This document shows, one piece after another, positions 43,143-43,684 of a DNA stretch of 43,684 bases. Each line of letters starts with the position of its first letter. Position 1 is the stretch's first letter. The position numbers and the translations under genes are program-made. The stretch spans positions 1 to 43,684 of the forward strand of contig JAEEHP010000049.1 in the NCBI GenBank assembly GCA_016280855.1. The letters are read 5' to 3'. The DNA is from Bacteroidaceae bacterium. GTDB lineage: Bacteria > Bacteroidota > Bacteroidia > Bacteroidales > Bacteroidaceae. The notes below the pieces were generated by a model, which worked only from the letters and a program-made list of their open reading frames with translations, did not search any database and was not told the origin of the DNA.

Positions 43143-43172
43143 GAAGCTCCGTGGTGCTATCCGCGGAGCTTC
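43143..43172. repeat. 9-bp hairpin between the fusion gene and rseC
   Basis: GAAGCTCCG (43143-43151) pairs perfectly with CGGAGCTTC (43164-43172). It follows the stop at 43111 and could be a terminator, although no T-tract follows. Confidence 0.55.
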
Positions 43173-43194
43173 TGTGATGAAAAAAAGCGAAAAA

Positions 43195-43226
43195 TTTGGA
43201 GGATTCAACAAAACGTTATATCTTTG
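43195..43226 (+). promoter_or_regulatory. Promoter of rseC
   Basis: TTTG (43195-43198), 20 bp, then TATCTTTG (43219-43226): a full consensus match, 37 bases before the ATG at 43264. It lies inside a longer open frame, so the upstream start is ruled out. Confidence 0.8.
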
Positions 43227-43263
43227 TAGCGCTTTTGTAAAGCCGACCTTGCAAATCAACGTA

Positions 43264-43680
43264 ATGACAGATATAATATCTCATGACGCCGTGGTAAAAG
43301 CCATTGATAATGAGTGTGTTCACGTAACCATCATTCAATCATCGGCTTGTTCGGGTTGTGCGGCAAAAAAAATGTGTAGCAGCGCCGAAGCCAAGGAGAA
43401 GGACGTGGATGTCTTCACGTCGCAGGCCTCGTCGTATCAGGTGGGTCAGAAGGTGGTCCTCGAAGGACGTCTCACCGACGGCCGTCGTGCAGCAATCATA
43501 GCCTACGGACTGCCGCTGTTGCTCATGTTGCCCGTGCTGTTCGTTGCTATCCGACTGACAGGCAGCGAGCCGCTTGGCGCACTTTGTGCTTTGATTACCG
43601 TAGCTCTCTACTACGTCGTCATCTATCTCTTCTTCCGTAAGCGTTTGCAACAATCCTTTTCATTCCGCATCAAACATTAA
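43264..43680 (+). CDS. rseC: RseC/MucC-like SoxR-reducing system protein
   Basis: A 138-residue membrane protein of the RseC/MucC family, usually the first gene before rnfB in Bacteroidales (the Rnf complex would lie just beyond the window). The Cys cluster SSACSGCAAKKMCSS near residue 29 is typical. Two helices (about 80-98 and 103-122) follow. The function in anaerobes is probably redox maintenance of an Fe-S protein or Rnf assembly. Confidence 0.88.
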   Translation: MTDIISHDAVVKAIDNECVHVTIIQSSACSGCAAKKMCSSAEAKEKDVDVFTSQASSYQVGQKVVLEGRLTDGRRAAIIAYGLPLLLMLPVLFVAIRLTGSEPLGALCALITVALYYVVIYLFFRKRLQQSFSFRIKH

Positions 43681-43684
43681 ACAA

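Noticed and set aside
43141..43263. Upstream start for rseC at 43141.
   Set aside because: A perfect consensus promoter (43195-43226) and a hairpin lie inside the extension, so the start is 43264.

Overview
The window is a chromosomal segment of a Bacteroidota bacterium, most likely a Prevotellaceae-type member of the Bacteroidales. The evidence is: promoters of the Bacteroidetes type (TTTG, about 20 bp, TAnnTTTG), almost no Shine-Dalgarno sites, Lipid-A/Kdo genes, LytS/LytTR two-component genes, DUF3791/DUF3990 genes, many SPII lipoproteins, and GDP-fucose genes. Coding DNA is moderately GC-rich and the gaps are AT-rich. I see no rRNA, tRNA, CRISPR array, transposase or prophage.

Layout. 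1-6.3 kb (+): end of a TrpB2-type tryptophan synthase beta chain, nth, pgk, an NMT1/SsuA-like binding lipoprotein and a TPR protein. 6.3-9.4 kb (-): a Kdo operon (kdsA, kdsD) ending in a cardiolipin synthase-like gene with a signal peptide. 9.6-11 kb (+): a MaoC-like hydratase and dapA. 11.1-19.7 kb (-): a seven-gene envelope redox/metal cluster made of porin, imelysin lipoprotein, di-haem oxidoreductase, second porin, mono-haem cytochrome c lipoprotein, Rid/chorismatase-like protein and a ResB-CcsA cytochrome c assembly protein. 19.9-23.7 kb (+): a Cthe_2159-like lipoprotein and a LytS/LytTR pair whose sensor has a His/Pro-rich periplasmic loop. 23.7-25.2 kb (-): an M6 protease. 25.4-29.6 kb (+): a double-domain esterase, an unknown lipoprotein and an exported TIM-barrel/nitroreductase fusion. 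29.75-30.7 kb (-): a three-gene DUF3791/DUF3990 ADP-ribosyltransferase-type cassette between 85-bp direct repeats. 30.7-31.8 kb: gene-free and full of repeats. 31.8-32.5 kb (+): aqpZ. 32.6-37.1 kb (-): a GH10-like glycosidase and uvrA. 37.2-40.5 kb: manA (-), gmd and fcl (+). 40.6-43.7 kb (+): an outer-membrane barrel, a NagB-like/PIG-L fusion and rseC.

How the genes work together. manA-gmd-fcl make mannose-6-phosphate isomers and GDP-L-fucose for surface glycans. kdsD-kdsA make Kdo-8-phosphate for LPS. The 11-20 kb cluster encodes outer-membrane pores, an imelysin metal-binding lipoprotein, two haem-c lipoproteins and their haem-attachment machinery, which looks like a self-contained extracytoplasmic system for redox-linked metal capture. 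The function is inferred, not demonstrated.

The most unusual features are a roughly 45-bp palindromic repeat family found in and around genes (four copies sit in frame inside uvrA, and one copy forms the start of a lipoprotein signal peptide), the direct-repeat-flanked ART cassette, the exported isomerase/nitroreductase fusion, and many short phased tandem arrays (periods 7, 8, 9, 22, 23 and 28 bp) in nearly every sizeable gap.
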